Assembly (NCBI GenBank): GCA_964578745.1
Contig: CAZODZ010000004.1
Coordinates: forward strand, 1 to 57,832
Reading direction: 5' to 3'
Length of the DNA stretch: 57,832 nt
Source: SKVJ01 sp964578745
Lineage (GTDB): Bacteria; Chloroflexota; Dehalococcoidia; GIF9; AB-539-J10
Shown here: one piece after another, positions 1 to 9,414 of the stretch
Numbering within the stretch: position 1 is the stretch's first letter
How the letters are laid out: the number at the start of each line of letters is the position of its first letter
Made by a program: the position numbers and the translations under genes
Notes under the pieces: generated by a model
Database searches by the model: none
What the model saw: only the letters and a program-made list of their open reading frames with translations
Told to the model about the DNA's origin: nothing

Positions 1-46
1 CCAGAGGTGGTCTTCACGGAACAGGACGAACCGGAGGCAGAAACAG

Positions 47-1012
47 ATGCGGACACTCGTTACAGGCGGAACAGGCTACATCGGCGCGGAACTGGTCCGT
101 GCTCTCGTGAAGGGTGGCGACAGGGTCATCACATTCGGTCCCACAACCAACGCCAGGCGCATCGCCGACATCCAGAGCGACATAACGGTGGTGCGCGGCA
201 ACCTCGCGTACGCCTCCGAGGTATTCAACGTGGTGAGAGACCACCGCATTGAGCGCATTTTTCACCTCGGCTCCATGCTCAGCACACCATCGCAGATGAA
301 CCCCTGGGCCTCCTTTCAGGTGAATGTCGTCGGGACGATGAACGTATATGAGGCAGCGCGCCTGTTTGAGGTTGAGCGCCTTGTTTTCACGAGCACCATT
401 GGTACTTTCGCTATCGGCGCGGGCAAGGTTGCTGACGACTACACGCTGCAGCGGCCTGCCACGATGTATGGCTCCGGTAAGCTCTACTGTGAATGCCTCG
501 GCCGGTTCTACAAGAGCAAATTTGGACTCGACTACCGGGGTGTCAGGTTCCCCTCGGTTATTGGCCCGGGCACGACCCAGAGGACAGTCGCCCAGTACAA
601 CTCGTGGATGATCGAGTACCCTGCTCTCGACAAGCCGTTCGAGTGCTTCGTTACACCGGAGACGAAGGGACCTGCGATGTATTTCAAAGACGCGGTGAGG
701 TCGCTGCTCATGATTGCCGAGGCCCCAGCTGAGAAGCTGCAGACACTTACCTACAACATCGGCGGTCTCGTGCCGACTCCGAGTGCCAGGGACATAGAGA
801 CAACGGTGCGCAAACATGTTCCCAATGCACGGATCACGTACAATCCGGACCCGCTCATCATGGACTACTATGCGTCGGCCAGGATCGAGACATTCGACGA
901 CAGCTGTGCCCGGAAGGAATGGGGCTGGCAGCCGGAGTTTGAGAACATCGACGACGTGGTGTCTGATTTCATTGAAGAGGTCCGCACCAACCCTGCGCAA
1001 TACGGCCTCTAG
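47..1012 (+). CDS. NAD-dependent epimerase/dehydratase (extended SDR)
   Basis: A 321-residue extended short-chain dehydrogenase/reductase, the size typical of nucleotide-sugar epimerases and dehydratases. The N-terminal Rossmann motif TGGTGYIG (residues 6-13) binds NAD(P), and the catalytic Tyr141-x3-Lys145 pair sits in MYGSGK, with a Ser/Thr-rich strand (FTST, about 114-117) before it. The ATG follows GGAGG by nine bases. The substrate cannot be read from the sequence: related proteins act on UDP-sugars or on threonine-type alcohols. It lies 55 bp upstream of a classical SDR in the same direction, so the two may be co-transcribed. The family call is firm and the substrate is unknown. Confidence 0.88.
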   Translation: MRTLVTGGTGYIGAELVRALVKGGDRVITFGPTTNARRIADIQSDITVVRGNLAYASEVFNVVRDHRIERIFHLGSMLSTPSQMNPWASFQVNVVGTMNVYEAARLFEVERLVFTSTIGTFAIGAGKVADDYTLQRPATMYGSGKLYCECLGRFYKSKFGLDYRGVRFPSVIGPGTTQRTVAQYNSWMIEYPALDKPFECFVTPETKGPAMYFKDAVRSLLMIAEAPAEKLQTLTYNIGGLVPTPSARDIETTVRKHVPNARITYNPDPLIMDYYASARIETFDDSCARKEWGWQPEFENIDDVVSDFIEEVRTNPAQYGL

Positions 1013-1067
1013 GAGCAGCAACAGCAGCCGGAGCACGGACACACCGGCATCATGAAGGAGCCTGTTC

Positions 1068-1850
1068 ATGCGACAGCGATTTGAGGGCAAGGTCATCATC
1101 GTCACCGGCGCCGGCTCGGGCCTGGGGCAGGATTACTGCTACGCATTTGCCCGCGAGGGCGGGCGGGTAATCTGCGCAGACATTGACGAGTCCGCTGCAA
1201 CGCGAACAGCGGCGGCAATCAGATCCAACGGCGGCGCTGCAGTCGCAGTACGATGCGACGTAACTTCAGCATCAGACGCTGAACGGATGTCAGGTACGGC
1301 CCTTGAGCAGTACGGTCACATCACTGTGCTCATCAACAACGCCGGCGTCATCCGGCGGCGCAGTCTCACAAGGACAACCGAGGAGGACTGGGACCGGGAG
1401 ATCGACACCGACTTAAAAGGGCCGTTCCTCTGCACACGAGCGGTTGTGCCACACATGAAAGACCGTGGCTATGGCAAGATAGTGAACATCTCGTCGGTTG
1501 CCGGCATCGTCGGTTGTATCTCGACCGCCTACGCCGCCTCAAAAGCAGGTATCAACGGCCTGACCCGCCAGTGGGCCCTTGAACTCGCGCCTTACGGCAT
1601 CCGGGTCAACAGTGTGGCACCCGGTTACACAGCCACCCCTATCAATGCGAAGTTGCGTGAGACAGCTGCGGCAACACGCATCGGTGAGCGAATTCCACTT
1701 GGCTGGGGCAAGCCGTCAGACATCACGGCAGCCGTACTGTTCCTGAGTGCGGAGGAGTCAGACTATATCACGGGGCAGACCCTCGCCGTAGATGGAGGAC
1801 TCACGACGACCGCCGATATGGGGCCGGACTATCGGACTTTCGACCAGTAG
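1068..1850 (+). CDS. Classical SDR family oxidoreductase
   Basis: A 260-residue classical short-chain dehydrogenase (family usual 250-260). It has the cofactor motif TGAGSGLG (13-20), an Asp at the end of the second strand (ADID, about 38-40) that favours NAD(H), the NNAG motif (90-93), the catalytic Ser of ISSVAG (142-143) and YAASK with Tyr155 and Lys159. The C-terminal GQTLAVDGG is also typical. A 3-oxoacyl or sugar alcohol oxidoreductase role is possible, but the substrate is not determined. GGAG precedes the ATG. It ends 12 bp from the convergent hydrolase gene. Confidence 0.9.
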   Translation: MRQRFEGKVIIVTGAGSGLGQDYCYAFAREGGRVICADIDESAATRTAAAIRSNGGAAVAVRCDVTSASDAERMSGTALEQYGHITVLINNAGVIRRRSLTRTTEEDWDREIDTDLKGPFLCTRAVVPHMKDRGYGKIVNISSVAGIVGCISTAYAASKAGINGLTRQWALELAPYGIRVNSVAPGYTATPINAKLRETAAATRIGERIPLGWGKPSDITAAVLFLSAEESDYITGQTLAVDGGLTTTADMGPDYRTFDQ

Positions 1851-1862
1851 GACCCACGGCAC

Positions 1863-2609
1863 CTACGCCGTGTGGCCGGGCAGACTTATCCATTCTCCCG
1901 GCGCAGGAACGAGGACTCTCGTCCAGGGAGCTGTGCGCTTCACCGCGGAGACAAATTCCGCCGGCTCAGCAGAGCCCAGCTCATAGTGCATCGGCACTAC
2001 AGTACGCAGCTTCAACCACTCCGTGGCAAGCGCGGCCTCCTCAATACTCATCTCGGCAGGTATGCCCGGGAAGCCTGATATGGGCAGCAAGCCTGCCTCC
2101 GGCTTGTACAACTGGCCGAACAGCTTCATATCACTGAATATGGCCGTGTCACCGGGGTGGTAGACAGTACGCCCGGTTTCAGTCGTCACCAAGTAACCGT
2201 TCGGAAGGCCGGTGATAAGTTGTCCTTTGTACCGTGTACAGGAGACATGCTTGGACTCCACACATCGCACTACCACACCGCCGAGATCGCGAACCATGCC
2301 CCACACGGTGACACTGATCCGCTCAGGCGCGATGCCGCTGTCGAGCAGGATGTACTGGACCGCCGGGTCACAGACCACGTCCGCCCGTGACCGTCGCAGC
2401 AGCTCAAGCGTGTCCCCGAAATGATCCGGGGCGGCATGAGTGACGAGGATGAGGTCGACGTTCACAACATCGTCCAGCGGCACCGGAGAAATATTCTTTC
2501 CATTCCAGCCCGTGATACAGGGGTCGATGACAACCCTCTTGCCACCTTCGGTCACAATCTCAAATGCCGACGTGCCAAAATAGCGAAGACTCAGTCCAGG
2601 CATCGTCAT
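1863..2609 (-). CDS. Metallo-beta-lactamase-fold hydrolase (UlaG/UPF0173-like) with altered metal motif
   Basis: A 248-residue protein of the UlaG/UPF0173 branch of the metallo-beta-lactamase fold. The early strand VVIDPC, the YHPGDT motif, and the C-terminal VPMHYE match that branch. The signature HxHxDH reads THAAPDH, so the second His (position 60) is Ala while His58, Asp62 and His63 remain. One metal site may therefore be lost or rebuilt. The ATG overlaps the TGA of the upstream amidohydrolase gene (ATGA), so the two are translationally coupled and may process the same substrate. The reaction is unknown. Confidence 0.8.
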   Translation of the reverse strand: MTMPGLSLRYFGTSAFEIVTEGGKRVVIDPCITGWNGKNISPVPLDDVVNVDLILVTHAAPDHFGDTLELLRRSRADVVCDPAVQYILLDSGIAPERISVTVWGMVRDLGGVVVRCVESKHVSCTRYKGQLITGLPNGYLVTTETGRTVYHPGDTAIFSDMKLFGQLYKPEAGLLPISGFPGIPAEMSIEEAALATEWLKLRTVVPMHYELGSAEPAEFVSAVKRTAPWTRVLVPAPGEWISLPGHTA

Positions 2610-4042
2610 TCATCCCTCTTCTCTGTAGCGTCTCTCGACGGCGGTCTCACGTCATCCGGCAGAGGGCATTCATACTTCCCACTGGTCGACCTTGCGAATT
2701 CCTCACGTGCCATCCTGACCTTCCCGGGTTGCGCAATCAGGTCGACTACCGTCAAGCCGAGCACCGCAGCAGCGCACAGCATGGCCCTGTGTCCGATGGA
2801 CGACCCGCACGAGGCGACAGCCTGCCATGTGTGCAACTGGACGCCTAGAGGCATACAGCAGGCCGTCATCTGGGCCGTGGGGACGATATGAGAGACATCG
2901 CCAACATCAGTCGAGATAGGTTGCACCTCGCCTGCCGACAGACCACCGAGCGATTCAAACACATTTGTACATAAGACACCACCAAGCTCGTCGAAGGTCT
3001 TGCCAAGCGCCCTGGCCGCGTTCTCTACCGCGCCGGACGGGAGTGTCCGCACAAGCGCCTCTGCAAATTCGAAGTCACTCGCCGTGAACGCCGGTGCACC
3101 AACCAGTTTCATGTTCGACAGGAGGACTGCTTCCAGGGTCCTGTTGGGCAGGAAGTCATGGCAGCCAGCATCGAACTCCACCTCGAGTTCTGTGCCGGTC
3201 ATCAACGCGGCACCACGTGCCACATTCAGCACCCGCTCGTAGACGTCCTTTACCAGTGCACGGTCGGGAGCACGCACGTAGTACCAGCTCTGCGCAAATG
3301 CGGGCACAATATTCGGCGCCTCTCCGCCGTGTGTCACTATGCAGTGGATCCGTACGTTCGCCGGTATGTGCTCCCGAAGGAAGTTCACCCCCACGTCCGT
3401 GAGCATGACAGCATCCAGTGCGCTTCGTCCGGCTTCCGGCGCGGCACCAGCGTGCGCCGACACGCCGTGGAAGCTCAACTTGAAGGAATTGAGCGCCGCA
3501 GATGACGCAGACCAAACTGTGTTGCCATACATCGGATGCCAGGTGAGTGCGGCATCCAGGTCGCTGAACATCTCCTCGCGGGCCATGAAGACCTTGCCCA
3601 TGAGCGTCTCCTCAGCCGGACATCCATAGTAGCGAACAGTACCAGGCAGACCAGCCTGCTGAAGTGCCGCAGCCGCGCCGAGAACAGCTCCAAGGCTTGC
3701 CACACCGAGAAGATTATGTCCGCAGGCATGGCCCGGAGCACCCTCCACCAACGGTTCCCGTGTTGCACTGACCTTCTGCGAAAGGCCGGGCAGCGCATCG
3801 TACTCGCCCAGGACGCCAATCACCGGCTGCCCTGTACCACGCTGCGCCATGAATGCGTTCGGGATACCGGAGGCATCACGTTCCACTGAGAATCCCTCGC
3901 GCTGCAGCACATCGGCCAGCAGGCTCGAGGCGTATGCCTCCTTGAATCCCAGTTCGGGGTGCTCCCATATGCTGTCAGCAAGTCGCACAAGCTCTGCCGC
4001 ATTGGTTTCTATCCACCGGAGTACTTCATCTTTCTGAACCAC
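2606..4042 (-). CDS. M20 family amidohydrolase, AbgB-like
   Basis: A 478-residue metallo-amidohydrolase of the M20/AbgB group, the right size for the subunit B of p-aminobenzoyl-glutamate hydrolase. GEYDALPGLSQ and GHACGHNLLG are the diagnostic AbgB-type metal and substrate motifs, and a dimerisation domain with SFHGVSAHAG follows. The start is set at a GTG because GGAGGAG lies just upstream; a longer open frame reaches 4093 without a ribosome binding site. It is the first gene of a two-gene unit with the beta-lactamase-fold hydrolase. The likely action is hydrolysis of an N-acyl amino acid or peptide-like amide. Confidence 0.87.
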   Translation of the reverse strand: MVQKDEVLRWIETNAAELVRLADSIWEHPELGFKEAYASSLLADVLQREGFSVERDASGIPNAFMAQRGTGQPVIGVLGEYDALPGLSQKVSATREPLVEGAPGHACGHNLLGVASLGAVLGAAAALQQAGLPGTVRYYGCPAEETLMGKVFMAREEMFSDLDAALTWHPMYGNTVWSASSAALNSFKLSFHGVSAHAGAAPEAGRSALDAVMLTDVGVNFLREHIPANVRIHCIVTHGGEAPNIVPAFAQSWYYVRAPDRALVKDVYERVLNVARGAALMTGTELEVEFDAGCHDFLPNRTLEAVLLSNMKLVGAPAFTASDFEFAEALVRTLPSGAVENAARALGKTFDELGGVLCTNVFESLGGLSAGEVQPISTDVGDVSHIVPTAQMTACCMPLGVQLHTWQAVASCGSSIGHRAMLCAAAVLGLTVVDLIAQPGKVRMAREEFARSTSGKYECPLPDDVRPPSRDATEKRDE

Positions 4043-4579
4043 AACTCTCCTCCATTCTGCACATGCGTGGCACCCTGCGCCCGCAAGAGTCATTGTATAT
4101 AAGCGGAGCAGCTGCTGCCCTCTCCTGACTCACAAACGCAATGCAGGCATACTGTGTGATCTGTACCCCATGGGGGCGGTCATCGCACAGGCGTTCTTCG
4201 CAAGTGCGTTCGCCTTCTCCATACTCGGCATGGGAGGTTCACAACTACAGCCCGATGCCATTCTTGATGCAGAACTGGTCTGGCACGCGAGGCTCCTCGC
4301 CGTCGTTGCAGTGCTTCGCCGGAAGCCAGCTAGGCTCCCGTTTCATGACGCTTCATCTTAACCCGGGACAGGCGCGCCGCGTGTTCGGGCTTGTGCCCCT
4401 CAATGTAAGCGCCCTGCTCATACTGGAGGACGTAATCGAGGCATTCCCGTCCACCTAGTCTGAGGTCAAGCGGAACATAAGCACCATCCCAGATACGCCC
4501 CCCGTGGGCGTTCGGGTAACCGATCAATGGAGAGTACAATAGTGTGGGTCCGCTGCAGCAGACCACAGAGGAGGACACA
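4043..4579 (+). other. Divergent intergenic region, 537 bp
   Basis: This region separates the minus-strand amidohydrolase from the plus-strand ICL/PEPM gene and should hold both promoters. No convincing gene is seen. On the minus strand about 4330-4490 has coding-like codon use and ends in TAG, but it lacks a start and ribosome binding site, so it may be a gene relic. Confidence 0.45.
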
Positions 4580-5461
4580 ATGAACGAAAAGGCGAAAAGA
4601 CTGAGGCAACTTCTCGCGCGCCCGGAACCAATCGTGAGTCTGGGTGTATGGGACCCGTACAGTGCGATAGTGGCCGAGCAGGAAGGCTTCGAGTTGCTTA
4701 CCGTATTCGGCTCAATTGTCTCGTGGTCCATGCTGGGCAAGACTGACACCGGCTACATCACTCAGACGGAGATTGCGGACACGGCCAGAAGAGTCATACA
4801 GTCAGTCTCGGTCCCCGTAATCGTCGATTGTGACGATGGGTTCGGCGATCCCATCAACGTGCGCCGGACGGTGCAGATAATGGAGCACATGGGTGCCGCC
4901 GGCATGTACATCGAAGACTTGAGGCGACCCCTGCGCTGCTCAGCGATGGGAGATGGCGGACTCATTTCAAGCGACGCGATGGTCCAGAAGATACGTGCCG
5001 CCGTCGAGGCACGTACCGACCCGGACTTCTTCATCATGGCGCGGACCGACAACTACGAAGGGGTCAACGAACTCATCGCAAGGTCCAGGAAGTACGTCAA
5101 AGCAGGAGCCGACATGGTTCTCGTCATCGGGCTCACGACGGAAGAGGACATGTCCCGCGTCGGGGCAGAGGCTGGCGTACCTTTGTCGACCCTGCAGGCG
5201 GCACGAACGAAGATGCCCTTCCTACCCCATAACACCGTAGCAGCGATGGGATACAGGATTATCTTCCATGTGCAGACGATGTACATGGCAGCGGCACAGG
5301 CCATGCGCGACGCTGCGCGTGAGCTGAGAGAAGATGTGGCAAAGGGAACAGAGGTACCGCGCCTTGCCCCCGGCCCCAGCCCGGTCGAGATAGAGAAGAC
5401 GCTGGGCCTCGACCTCGACACCGAACTCAACAACCGCTACTCCAGCTCCCCACCAGCTTAG
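4580..5461 (+). CDS. Isocitrate lyase/PEP mutase superfamily enzyme
   Basis: A 293-residue ICL/PEPM superfamily TIM-barrel enzyme; known members cleave or form C-C or P-C bonds of 2-oxo acids. Metal-binding Asp83 and Asp85 lie in DCDDGFGD, and GAAGMYIED (105-113) is the standard downstream strand. The catalytic loop differs: isocitrate and methylisocitrate lyases carry K(K/R)CG, but here the segment reads LRCS (118-121), keeping the Cys and losing the preceding Lys and the Gly. A lyase, an oxaloacetate decarboxylase or a dimethylmalate lyase-like enzyme is possible. The start follows AGAGGAGG. It appears monocistronic. Confidence 0.85.
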   Translation: MNEKAKRLRQLLARPEPIVSLGVWDPYSAIVAEQEGFELLTVFGSIVSWSMLGKTDTGYITQTEIADTARRVIQSVSVPVIVDCDDGFGDPINVRRTVQIMEHMGAAGMYIEDLRRPLRCSAMGDGGLISSDAMVQKIRAAVEARTDPDFFIMARTDNYEGVNELIARSRKYVKAGADMVLVIGLTTEEDMSRVGAEAGVPLSTLQAARTKMPFLPHNTVAAMGYRIIFHVQTMYMAAAQAMRDAARELREDVAKGTEVPRLAPGPSPVEIEKTLGLDLDTELNNRYSSSPPA

Positions 5462-5555
5462 AGCAGCCGCTGCGAGTCGCTTCGAACGCAAGCAGCCATG
5501 AGCGAGCCGGCGTCTTCCACTCACACTCCCTCATGTTATACAGTGGTATAGTCGC

Positions 5556-6059
5556 ATGAGTATTACTCAGACACTCAACCGGCACGACCGTACAGGACTG
5601 GTCCTCAATATGGGTCTGGCCATCGGAGCAGCGGCGGCTGTGCAGGCAGTCGTCCTGTTCACGGGACAGGATGCGATGACCGGCCGTGAACTGCGACTGT
5701 GGTTCGAACCGCCTGAATGGGCCGTCACAGCCGTCTGGCTCGTTCTATTTGCCCTGATGGCCACAGCACGATGGATGCTCAACGAATACACCATCGTGGG
5801 AGTCGTTCCAGCCAGGAGGATGACAACGGTACTCATCATCGCCAGCCTGCTGTGCCCGTTGTACGTACCGGTCAGTGGCAGTGCGATCGCGGGTTTCCTC
5901 GGCAACATGGCCACGATAGTGATTGCGGCCGTGGCGATCGGACTTGCGTGGCTCCGCTCGCGTGACGCGGCTTTTCTACTTGTGCCGCTGGTCCTGTGGC
6001 TCTCGTTTGCCACACTGCTGATTTTCGTACAACCGGGTCAACTCCAGCCGACACAGTAG
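5556..6059 (+). CDS. TspO/MBR family membrane protein
   Basis: A 167-residue integral membrane protein with about five hydrophobic segments, the size and topology of TspO, the bacterial homologue of the mitochondrial translocator protein that binds porphyrins and sterols. The family hallmarks are visible: the loop FEPPEWAVTAVW after the first helix, and LVLWLSFATLL in the last helix. Known roles include tetrapyrrole handling and stress regulation. No good ribosome binding site is seen. It lies 35 bp upstream of ilvD and could share its transcript, but no functional link is obvious. Sequence identity to classical TspO looks low, so the call rests on the two motif regions. Confidence 0.72.
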   Translation: MSITQTLNRHDRTGLVLNMGLAIGAAAAVQAVVLFTGQDAMTGRELRLWFEPPEWAVTAVWLVLFALMATARWMLNEYTIVGVVPARRMTTVLIIASLLCPLYVPVSGSAIAGFLGNMATIVIAAVAIGLAWLRSRDAAFLLVPLVLWLSFATLLIFVQPGQLQPTQ

Positions 6060-6094
6060 ACCGGCCGCACACTTATATGAGGGAGGAACCAGGC

Positions 6095-7762
6095 ATGAGA
6101 AGCGATACAGTCAAGAAAGGCATTGAAAGGTCTCCCCACCGTGCACTACTACACGGGCTCGGACACCCGAGGGAGGATTTCGACCGGCCGTTCATCGGCG
6201 TTGTCAACAGCTACAACACGGTGATTCCAGGCCACATGCACCTGCAGGCACTCGCCCAGCAGGTGAAGGAGGGCATCAGGGCCGCCGGTGGTGTGCCATT
6301 CGAATTCAACACCATAGGCGTGTGTGACGGCCTCGCCATGGACCACATGGGCATGAAGTTCAGCCTGCCCAGCAGAGAACTGATCGCTGACGCCGTGGAG
6401 GTAATGACACAGGCGCACCGGTTCGACGCGCTCGTATTCATACCGAATTGCGACAAAATCGTGCCCGGTATGCTCATCGCGGCAGCGAGACTCGATCTGC
6501 CGTGCGTCTTCGTATCAGGCGGCCCCATGCTCATGGGCAGGATCCCCACCAGAGAAGGACTGAAGGACATCGACCTCGTCAACTGTTTCGAAGGCATCGG
6601 GATGGTGCTGAGTGGCCAGATGTCCGAGAAGGAACTGCAGGCGCTGGAGGAGCACGCCTGCCCCACATGTGGCAGTTGCGCCCCCATCGCGACGGCCAAC
6701 ACAATGAACTGCCTCACCGAGGCTATGGGACTCGGATTACCCGGCAACGGTACGATTCCGGCCGTGGATTCGCGAAGGCTTGCGCTCGCATTCCTGGCAG
6801 GAGAGCGAGTGCTCGACGTCCTCAATCGCGGGCTCACCGCGAGGAAGATGCTCACACTCGATGCATTCCACAACGCCTTCGCTGTGGACATGGCGCTCGG
6901 AGGAAGCACGAATACGGTGCTGCACCTCCCTGCAATCGCCCACGCTGCCGAAATCGACTTTCCGATCGCATCTATCAATGAGATAAGCAGCAGTGTTCCT
7001 CACATCTGCAACCTCAGGCCCTCTGGAACGTATGGCCTCGCTGACCTCGACTCAGCCGGTGGCATCCCGGCTGTCATGAAAGAGATCTCCAAAAGACTGA
7101 GGCCAGCAGCGATGACGGTACTTGGCAAGACAATCGGCGACGTCTTCAAGGAAGCAGAGGTAGTCGACCGCAGGGTCATTCACCCGTTCGACAAGCCTCT
7201 TCACTCGACCGGAGGTATCGCCATACTCTTCGGCAACCTCGCGCCTGAGGGGGCTGTGGTGAAGACGGCAGGCGTTGCCGACGAGATGATGGTGCACGAG
7301 GGACCGGCACGATGCTTCAACAGTGAAGAGGAGGCCGCAAAGGCCATCGCCCACAGGGTATTCCAGCCGGGTGATGTGCTCGTCGTTCGCTATGAAGGAC
7401 CCAAGGGCGGCCCTGGCATGCAGGAAATGCTTACTCCTACTTCGATGCTGTCGGGCATGGGCGCAGACAAGACCGTGGCGCTGATTACTGACGGACGGTT
7501 CTCCGGCGGTTCGCGCGGGGCTGCAATCGGCCACGTGTCTCCCGAGGCAGCCGCCCGCGGGCCAATCGCAGCATTGCGCGATGGTGACTTCGTCCGTATC
7601 GATATCCCGCGAAGACACATAAGCGTCAAGCTGGACGACAAGGAAATCCAGGAGCGCCTTGCCACGTTGCCGCCGTTCACGCCAAAGGTGAAGAAAGGAT
7701 TCCTTGCCAGATACAGTCGACTGGTCTCCTCCGCCAGCACAGGCGCCGTGTTCGAGGAATAG
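6095..7762 (+). CDS. ilvD: Dihydroxy-acid dehydratase
   Basis: A 555-residue dehydratase that converts 2,3-dihydroxyisovalerate and its homologue to the 2-keto acids of valine and isoleucine synthesis. It carries the cluster ligand motifs NCDKIVPGM and CPTCGSCA and the C-terminal DGRFSGGSRG. In the N-terminal loop the sequence is SYNTVIPGH, without the Cys that marks plant-type [2Fe-2S] enzymes, so it resembles the [4Fe-4S] type of E. coli, which is oxygen-sensitive. The ATG was chosen because GGGAGGA lies nine bases upstream. No other ilv gene is in the window. A perfect 7-bp hairpin lies 29 bp after the stop. Confidence 0.95.
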   Translation: MRSDTVKKGIERSPHRALLHGLGHPREDFDRPFIGVVNSYNTVIPGHMHLQALAQQVKEGIRAAGGVPFEFNTIGVCDGLAMDHMGMKFSLPSRELIADAVEVMTQAHRFDALVFIPNCDKIVPGMLIAAARLDLPCVFVSGGPMLMGRIPTREGLKDIDLVNCFEGIGMVLSGQMSEKELQALEEHACPTCGSCAPIATANTMNCLTEAMGLGLPGNGTIPAVDSRRLALAFLAGERVLDVLNRGLTARKMLTLDAFHNAFAVDMALGGSTNTVLHLPAIAHAAEIDFPIASINEISSSVPHICNLRPSGTYGLADLDSAGGIPAVMKEISKRLRPAAMTVLGKTIGDVFKEAEVVDRRVIHPFDKPLHSTGGIAILFGNLAPEGAVVKTAGVADEMMVHEGPARCFNSEEEAAKAIAHRVFQPGDVLVVRYEGPKGGPGMQEMLTPTSMLSGMGADKTVALITDGRFSGGSRGAAIGHVSPEAAARGPIAALRDGDFVRIDIPRRHISVKLDDKEIQERLATLPPFTPKVKKGFLARYSRLVSSASTGAVFEE

Positions 7763-7790
7763 CACCGAAGAAAGACCGGGACGTCTCTGC

Positions 7791-7810
7791 ACACCGGACC
7801 AACCCGGTGT
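7791..7810 (+). terminator. Hairpin downstream of ilvD
   Basis: A perfect inverted repeat, ACACCGG with CCGGTGT around a 6-nt loop, 29 bp after the ilvD stop. There is no U-tract on either strand, so it may protect the mRNA 3' end or act as a weak terminator. Confidence 0.35.
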
Positions 7811-7943
7811 AGACGGGCAGCGCAAGACAGGATTTAACGCACACCCGCGGACCGCGTATGCAATCACCGAACACCACGACTGTTTCCCTGGCACGATGAA
7901 CAGGGCGGGCACAAGAGCCGCCAGGCTGCCTGCAGTACTCCTC

Positions 7944-8999
7944 TCACAAGACCACGGCGGGCAGCGACCTTACCACGTCTGTGAGCAACCGCACATCCTC
8001 CATCTTTCCCGAGAATACCTGGCAGCCATACTGCGCGTCGAGGTGCAGCTCCGTCGTCACGAGATGCTTGACGAAGCGGTCAGTCGTCATAAGGCTGCAG
8101 TACGGGAAAAGTGCTGACACTATGCACCTGTCAGCCTCATCACTCGGCTGGCCCGGTCTCCCCGTAGCCCCCACGTGTGCAGCCGCACGTGCGAGGGCAC
8201 AGTACAGATCGACGTACGGAACGTGTGCGAGCCACGGCGAGGCAAGAAACTCGAGCAATTCGCGCGTCCCCATCCCTGCAGCTCTCAATCGTGAAGCAAG
8301 GTCAATCCACTCTCCGACGGGGTCAGCCAGCGACCAGCGAGCAAGGGTTGCGCTGCTCCCGAGGAGAGCATCACGAAGGCGCCTGCCGACTACGAGCCGG
8401 GCAAAGGCAAGACGACTCTCGACCGGTGTACCGTGAAGCACGGTATCAAGCACCGGCGCCGGAAGACTTTCCCTGATCCCCTTGTACTCACCCTGGCGGT
8501 GTCGCTGCACGCTGTTTCTATCGTTGAATGCGAGAAACGGTCCTGTCAGGCATGCCTGCCTGCTCATCTCGGTTGCAGGGAGATCTGGGTCGCTCTGCAC
8601 CACGCGACGCCACGGTGGCTCATCGGCGGATGGCAGCTGCAGAAACCGGCGCGCAACGTCCTCCACCTGTCGCGCGACTATTCCATCGAGCGTATGGAAG
8701 GCAAGCCCGAGTGAGAGGGAACGAAGGACCACCCACGCCGGGCCAGCAATCCGATCATCCATCTCAACTTCCTCAACCTGCACATTGAAAGCGGGGCACA
8801 CGAGCCTGTCATCCCAGACTGCCTCGGTCAGCGCATGAAGCAACTCTGTCCACGCCTCCAACACGTGCAGTGGAAGACCTTCCCCGTGCCTGGCCCGCGC
8901 CAGATTGCTCAGGTAGCTGGTATCAAGCGACAGGACGGGTTTGCGGCACACTCTCAACGTTACATCGTTTCTTTCCCCTGGCGGCCGTGCCTGCGACAT
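7944..8999 (-). CDS. PIN-like domain protein, unknown function
   Basis: A 351-residue soluble protein from the chosen start (GAGG just upstream). The order of acidic residues fits a PIN-type nuclease fold: LSLDTSYLS near the N terminus, QVEEVEMD after the second strand, PSDEADRCIV and the final MTTD. A long insertion, about 150 residues of mostly helical sequence, separates the halves, so it is far larger than VapC-type toxins (about 130 residues). No antitoxin-like gene is adjacent, which argues against a standard toxin pair. The fold is inferred from motif spacing only. A metal-dependent RNase activity is plausible but unproven. Confidence 0.55.
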   Translation of the reverse strand: MSQARPPGERNDVTLRVCRKPVLSLDTSYLSNLARARHGEGLPLHVLEAWTELLHALTEAVWDDRLVCPAFNVQVEEVEMDDRIAGPAWVVLRSLSLGLAFHTLDGIVARQVEDVARRFLQLPSADEPPWRRVVQSDPDLPATEMSRQACLTGPFLAFNDRNSVQRHRQGEYKGIRESLPAPVLDTVLHGTPVESRLAFARLVVGRRLRDALLGSSATLARWSLADPVGEWIDLASRLRAAGMGTRELLEFLASPWLAHVPYVDLYCALARAAAHVGATGRPGQPSDEADRCIVSALFPYCSLMTTDRFVKHLVTTELHLDAQYGCQVFSGKMEDVRLLTDVVRSLPAVVL

Positions 9000-9414
9000 A
9001 CCCACCTCAAGAGCATACTCCAGCTTCCTGGCCGGACATATCCACCACATGGTACAGGCTGGTGCAACAAAAAGGCAGGAGTGGTATTACGCCGTGGGGC
9101 TGCACTCATACATCGGCTGACAGGATGCAGCCCGGCAACTGCGACCACGCCAAAGGGCCGGGAGGATACCCGGCCACTCCTGCAGCGCCATCAAACACAT
9201 CCCTCACATGTCCACCCGGAAAGGGATTGACCATGCCTGACGCGGCAGCGGCAACGGGTCCAGCCCCCGCAAATGAGACCCGGGGGCACAAAACCGGCAG
9301 GGCTGCCAGACGCCATTCAGGACAGGGCTTTCACCCGTCGAAGAAGAGGCCCACACGTGAGAACATTACGGTTTGTGCCCACACGGACAACAAGTCGGCA
9401 GGTAAACCAACACG
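9000..9414 (-). other. Intergenic region, 415 bp
   Basis: This lies between two minus-strand genes. Short open frames exist on both strands, but none has a ribosome binding site or convincing codon use. No terminator or RNA structure stands out. Confidence 0.4.

Noticed and set aside
14..1105. A long minus-strand open frame opposite the first epimerase gene
   Set aside because: It is antisense to a well-supported gene and has no family similarity; codon use reflects the opposite strand.
4330..4490. Minus-strand coding-like stretch ending LSRVKMKRHETGA
   Set aside because: It has no start codon with a ribosome binding site and no recognised family. A gene relic is possible but cannot be supported.
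7944..8999. Toxin-antitoxin system suggested by the PIN-like protein
   Set aside because: The protein is much larger than VapC toxins and no small DNA-binding gene is adjacent.
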